Origin: Nitrospirales bacterium
GTDB taxonomy: Bacteria > Nitrospirota > Nitrospiria > Nitrospirales > UBA8639
Assembly (NCBI GenBank): GCA_021604005.1
Contig: BQIV01000023.1
Location: forward strand, 1-64,000
Direction: 5' to 3'
Length of the DNA: 64,000 nt
Positions 60,368-64,000 of the stretch are shown in pieces (position 1 is the first letter of the stretch; each line of letters begins with the position of its first letter). A program made the position numbers and the translations under genes. The notes beneath the pieces were generated by a model. That model ran no database searches and was not told where the DNA came from. It saw only the letters and a program-made list of their open reading frames with translations.

Positions 60368-63148
60368 TCAATGCGCTTCGTCCCATGAAGATCCTTGGCC
60401 AACGTCTACGACAAGTGGCACTGATAATTTAAGTGCCGGCAACGTGGCCGATTCCATTACCTGCTTGATGACCTGTGATGTCTGTTCAACGGCCGATTCG
60501 GCGACTTCAAAGATTAACTCATCATGAACGGTTAAGAGCATATAGGCTTTGCTATCCAAGCCATGCTCTTTCAGGGCCGGCGGGACTCGAATCATGGCAC
60601 GTTTCAGCACATCAGCCGCAGCACCTTGAATAGGCGCGTTAATAGCCGCACGTTCGGCAAAATTTCGTTTTGCGGGATTTTTGTCAAGAATTCCCGGCAC
60701 ATGGCACCGTCGGCCAAATAGCGTTTGCACATAGCCATGTTCCCGGCAGAATTGCTTGGTGCGTTCCATATAATCTTGAATACCAGGATATTGTTCAAAG
60801 TACGTTTTCATGTATGTCGCCGCTTCACGTTGCTCAACACTGAGTTGACGCGCTAACCCAAAGGCACTGATGCCATAGATAATGCCAAAGTTAATGGCCT
60901 TGGCCTTTCGACGCATTGACGCGTCGACCTTTTCGACATCAACACCAAAGACTTGACTGGCTGTCAGAGCATGAATGTCCTGCCCCTCTCGAAACGCATG
61001 CTTGAGGACATCAATATCGGCGATATGGGCAAGGAGACGCAGTTCAATTTGCGAATAGTCGAGAGAAAGAAGGACATGCCCAGTTTCTGCGACAAAGGCC
61101 TGACGAATTTTCCGTCCTTCTTCTGTTCGAATCGGAATGTTTTGCAGGTTGGGATTGGTCGATGACAAACGGCCCGTAGACGCGGATGCCATGGCATAGG
61201 ATGTATGGATCCGTTTGGTGACAGGGTTGATCTGTTCGACTAACGCTTCGGTATAGGTACTTCTCAGTTTATCCAGGTGACGCCATTCCAATACTTTTGT
61301 CGGGAGGTCATGGCCTTGCCCTGCAAGAGACTCCAGCACATCGGCACTGGTGGTGTACGTCCCGGATTTGCCTTTCTGACCGCCTTCAAGTCCCAACTCA
61401 TCGAAGAGTATTTCGCCAAGTTGCTTGGGTGACCCAACATTAAAGGATCGTCCTGCAAGTTGATGAATGGCTTTCTCTAATTCCCCTTGACGTGTCATAA
61501 AGTCCGCGCTCAGCCGTGTCAGTTGTGCGAGATCAACTTTTATCCCTTCACTTTCCATTGCGGCAAGCACGGGAATGAGCGGCCGCTCGAGCGTTTCATA
61601 GGTCGTCGCCATATGCTCTCGAACTAATCGGGGTTTAAGTATTTGGTACAGTGTACGCGTGATGTCGGCATCTTCTGCCGCATAATCGACGGCCCGATCG
61701 AGCGGAACTTGATCAAACGTCACTTGCGCCTTTCCACTTCCTGTGACATCTTTGTACTTAATCGTTGTATGGCCAAGGTAGAGTTCGGCAAGTTCATCCA
61801 TACCGTGCCCATGACTTCCTCCCTCCAACACGTAGGAGAGCAACATCGTATCATCGACAGGCGTGACCACCATGTCATAACGGGCCAGCACAACCATGTC
61901 ATACTTAATGTTGTGACCGATTTTTATGACTGACGGATCGGCCAATAACGGACGAAGTACCTCTAACACCTCATTGAGTGGAATTTGTTGAGGCGCGGCA
62001 TCGCCCGGCGTCTGAGGATTACCATGTCCCACCGGGATATAACAGGCCTGAGTCGATTCGACACTCAGAGAAATCCCAACAAGCTCGGCACGGCTTTGAT
62101 CTAACGATGTCGTCTCCGTATCGACAGCCACATATCCTGCGCAATACGCACGCTCAACCCAACCTTGAAGAGCCGATAGAGTGTGAACAAGTTCATATTT
62201 GGTTGACGTGCGTGACGGTTGAACGGGAAGTACCGCTGGATTCGAGATAGGATCTGCTGCAGGGTACTTATGTTGAATTCGATCGATGATGGCTTTGAAA
62301 TCCAGCTTGGAGAGAAAATCCATTAACATCTCTCGATCAACCGGCCGCCGGGCAAGACTTTCTAGCGGCACCGTCAGCGGGACATCTTTTCTGAGCCGGA
62401 CCAGTTCACGAGACAGGCGGGCCTTATCAGCATGCGCAATTAAGTTTTCCCGACGCTTCGTCTGCTTGATTTCCGATGCTCGAGCCAACAACGTATCGAG
62501 TTCGCCATATTCATTAATGAGTTGCGCCGCGGTCTTAATCCCTATGCCGGGCACGCCAGGAACATTATCGGTGGCGTCCCCAGCCAAGGCTTGCACATCG
62601 ACAACCTTTTCAGGCGGTACGCCAAATTTCTCCTTGACTTCTTTGGTCCCAATAAACCGATTCTTAATCCCGTCGTACATCCTGACACGATCGGACACCA
62701 ACTGCATGAGATCTTTGTCGGACGACACAATCGTCACCGTCGCCTCCGTTTGAAGCGCCAAATGCGTATAGGTCGCAATCAGATCATCGGCTTCAAATCC
62801 CGGGGATTCGATACAATCAAGATTAAACGCCCGCGTCGCATCGCGAACGAGTGCAAATTGCGGAATCAATTCATCGGGTGGATCAGGGCGATTGGCTTTA
62901 TATTCCGGAGACAGGTCATTTCGAAAGGTGATCCTCGCAACGTCAAACACCACGGCAACATGCTTTGGTTCCATATCGTCCAATTGCTTCATCAGCATTT
63001 GCATAAATCCGTAGACAGCATTCACCGGGGTTCCATCAGGGGCATTCAGCGGCCTAATGGCATGATAGGCCCGAAAGATGAAGCTCGACGCATCTATGAG
63101 GACAAGATGGCGGAGGGGCAATTCCTCTATTTCTTGACTTTCACTCAC
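60368..63148 (-). CDS. polA: DNA polymerase I
   Basis: A 926-residue repair and Okazaki-processing polymerase with all three domains. The 5'-3' nuclease (residues ~10-300) has LVLIDASSFIFRAYHA, SSDKDLMQLV and ALAGDATDNVPGVPGIG. The 3'-5' proofreading domain (~320-510) keeps its catalytic residues (YVAVDTETTSLD, IGHNIKYDMVV, YAAEDADITRTLY). The polymerase domain (~540-926) has SLDYSQIELRLLAHI, RRKAKAINFGIIYGISAFG and LTVHDELIFEV. Length is standard. It is monocistronic and leftward; the last 850 bases of the window lie upstream. Confidence 0.97.
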   Translation of the reverse strand: MSESQEIEELPLRHLVLIDASSFIFRAYHAIRPLNAPDGTPVNAVYGFMQMLMKQLDDMEPKHVAVVFDVARITFRNDLSPEYKANRPDPPDELIPQFALVRDATRAFNLDCIESPGFEADDLIATYTHLALQTEATVTIVSSDKDLMQLVSDRVRMYDGIKNRFIGTKEVKEKFGVPPEKVVDVQALAGDATDNVPGVPGIGIKTAAQLINEYGELDTLLARASEIKQTKRRENLIAHADKARLSRELVRLRKDVPLTVPLESLARRPVDREMLMDFLSKLDFKAIIDRIQHKYPAADPISNPAVLPVQPSRTSTKYELVHTLSALQGWVERAYCAGYVAVDTETTSLDQSRAELVGISLSVESTQACYIPVGHGNPQTPGDAAPQQIPLNEVLEVLRPLLADPSVIKIGHNIKYDMVVLARYDMVVTPVDDTMLLSYVLEGGSHGHGMDELAELYLGHTTIKYKDVTGSGKAQVTFDQVPLDRAVDYAAEDADITRTLYQILKPRLVREHMATTYETLERPLIPVLAAMESEGIKVDLAQLTRLSADFMTRQGELEKAIHQLAGRSFNVGSPKQLGEILFDELGLEGGQKGKSGTYTTSADVLESLAGQGHDLPTKVLEWRHLDKLRSTYTEALVEQINPVTKRIHTSYAMASASTGRLSSTNPNLQNIPIRTEEGRKIRQAFVAETGHVLLSLDYSQIELRLLAHIADIDVLKHAFREGQDIHALTASQVFGVDVEKVDASMRRKAKAINFGIIYGISAFGLARQLSVEQREAATYMKTYFEQYPGIQDYMERTKQFCREHGYVQTLFGRRCHVPGILDKNPAKRNFAERAAINAPIQGAAADVLKRAMIRVPPALKEHGLDSKAYMLLTVHDELIFEVAESAVEQTSQVIKQVMESATLPALKLSVPLVVDVGQGSSWDEAH

Positions 63149-63789
63149 TATGCATCCTTCACGTTCAGAGAATAATCGCCATGAAACATACCTGATGAAT
63201 CACCTCGTGTCGACAGCAAAGTTTACAAGATCGGTTCGACCTCTGACGTGAGAAGTCGATTGTCTACAAAGTGTGAAATTTTGGAGAGAACAGAAAGAAA
63301 AGACGGGTCCAGCCTTTGAAGAAGCGCGGCACTGGGGTGTGGACCCCAGTGCCTTCATCCAATCCCCGGCTTACATGGCAGGCTCGTACATATTCAAGAT
63401 ACACATCTTAAATTATACGCAGGAGGGATATAGTCATGATGAGAAAATCCACAAGGACCTAAGGCCTGAGGACTTTGAATAAAGAAGAAATCCGGTAGGC
63501 TCAATAAGGGAGGGGATTGGAGATAATCCATCAAACAAACCTTTCAATCGATCAAGACATCATCACAAAGCAGCTATCGCTGACTTGGAAAAAAACATTT
63601 CGCTCATTCAGCAGGGACTTTACTATAAGAAAGCAAACGTAATGCCGATTTTCGTATTCGATACAATCATTTTAAAATCATATAGTTACAAGTTACACTC
63701 CGAGCAGGACCCGCCATTCGAAGCGAAGGGTCCTCCCTTCACCAACGTGTAAAATACCTACATTTTTTAGAGAAATACTGGGGAATTAC
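63149..63789. other. Region upstream of polA without a convincing gene
   Basis: A perfect 10-bp hairpin (GGCACTGGGG / CCCCAGTGCC, 6-nt loop) lies at 63328-63353 without a T-tract. It falls inside a GTG-started 69-codon frame (63273-63482) that has no family features. The polA promoter should be within the first 100-200 bases but is not obvious. Confidence 0.35.
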
Positions 63790-64000
63790 ATGAAAAGGGT
63801 GGATGAACCTACCAAAGAATATGGGAAGGTACGTGCCCGGACAACTTGCAGCACCACGTTAGCGAGACTGAACACCATCCATAACGATATGGATGTGTTA
63901 CCGGATCCTCAAGACAACATGTCTGGCCATTGGCTCGTCCTGCTGCCTAATAGGCATAGTCCGATAGGATGCGTGATTCACGCAAGTCACATCACATTCT
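63790..64000 (+). CDS. Possible 5' end of an open frame running off the window
   Basis: From ATG 63790 (MKRVDEPTKEYGKVRARTTC) the frame stays open for 70 codons to the window edge. There is no recognised domain and only a weak GGGGAA ribosome-binding site. It could be a real gene or chance; the adjacent sequence is needed to decide. Confidence 0.25.
   Translation, partial: MKRVDEPTKEYGKVRARTTCSTTLARLNTIHNDMDVLPDPQDNMSGHWLVLLPNRHSPIGCVIHASHITF

Overview
The window looks like a chromosomal segment of a Nitrospira-type bacterium (Nitrospirota). This rests on inference: the gene cut by the left edge starts like a Tat-exported nitrite oxidoreductase alpha subunit (NxrA); several HEAT-repeat genes are clustered; a fused glycine/sarcosine-dimethylglycine methyltransferase sits beside a BCCT carrier, a combination that suits a saline or marine lineage; and a REP-type transposase has short dispersed repeats related to its ends. 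Base composition is moderate, with AT-rich islands around toxin-antitoxin loci and mobile remnants.

Layout. 1-4.6 kb: nxrA-like 5' end, nth, rpsU and a three-gene proton-translocating transhydrogenase (pntAA-pntAB-pntB), all leftward. 5-9.5 kb: a probable alpha/beta-hydrolase-fold protein with Ala at the nucleophile site, then a rightward group of an alkaline-phosphatase-fold protein with altered metal ligands, a small secreted protein and a HEAT protein. 9.5-13 kb: betaine synthesis fusion and BCCT transporter, divergent. 13.2-17 kb: four more HEAT-repeat genes in a row. 17-22 kb: ugd, tRNA-Gly(GCC), a PIN toxin-antitoxin pair, a REP-type transposase element and a PemK/MazF-type pair whose toxin has an in-frame stop. 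21.9-29.8 kb: a heme-oxygenase-like diiron protein facing a six-gene leftward operon (hppD, FAH-family hydrolase, hmgA, flavin-reductase-like protein, thiolase, acetoacetyl-CoA synthetase) that would take tyrosine-derived 4-hydroxyphenylpyruvate to acetyl-CoA. 30-35.3 kb: a PLP enzyme of the Cys/Met family with a long N-terminal extension, and cysD-cysNC for sulfate activation. 36-41.8 kb: hipBA under three regularly spaced operators, a decayed IS30 transposase, and a membrane-anchored receiver domain split by an NAD-binding domain. 42-52.5 kb: pepN, SulP transporter, MscS channel, a secreted TPR/Sel1 protein and a CHASE2-sigma54-AAA+ regulator. 52.6-56.4 kb: Tat-exported MsrB, hpf, a phosphohexomutase and xthA. 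56.8-60.1 kb: a mosaic of short repeats, IS debris and toxin-antitoxin copies. 60.3-63.2 kb: polA. The last 850 bases hold no convincing complete gene.

Shared themes. Osmotic adaptation is served by betaine synthesis, BCCT uptake and an MscS channel. Sulfur and redox functions include SulP, CysDNC, the PLP enzyme, exported MsrB and transhydrogenase. Toxin-antitoxin loci repeatedly carry palindromic operators upstream of the antitoxin. The most unusual items are the split receiver/NAD-binding protein, the CHASE2-AAA+ regulator coupled to a secreted TPR protein, the repeat families tied to the ends of the REP-type transposase, and the HEAT cluster with a recurring C-terminal motif.
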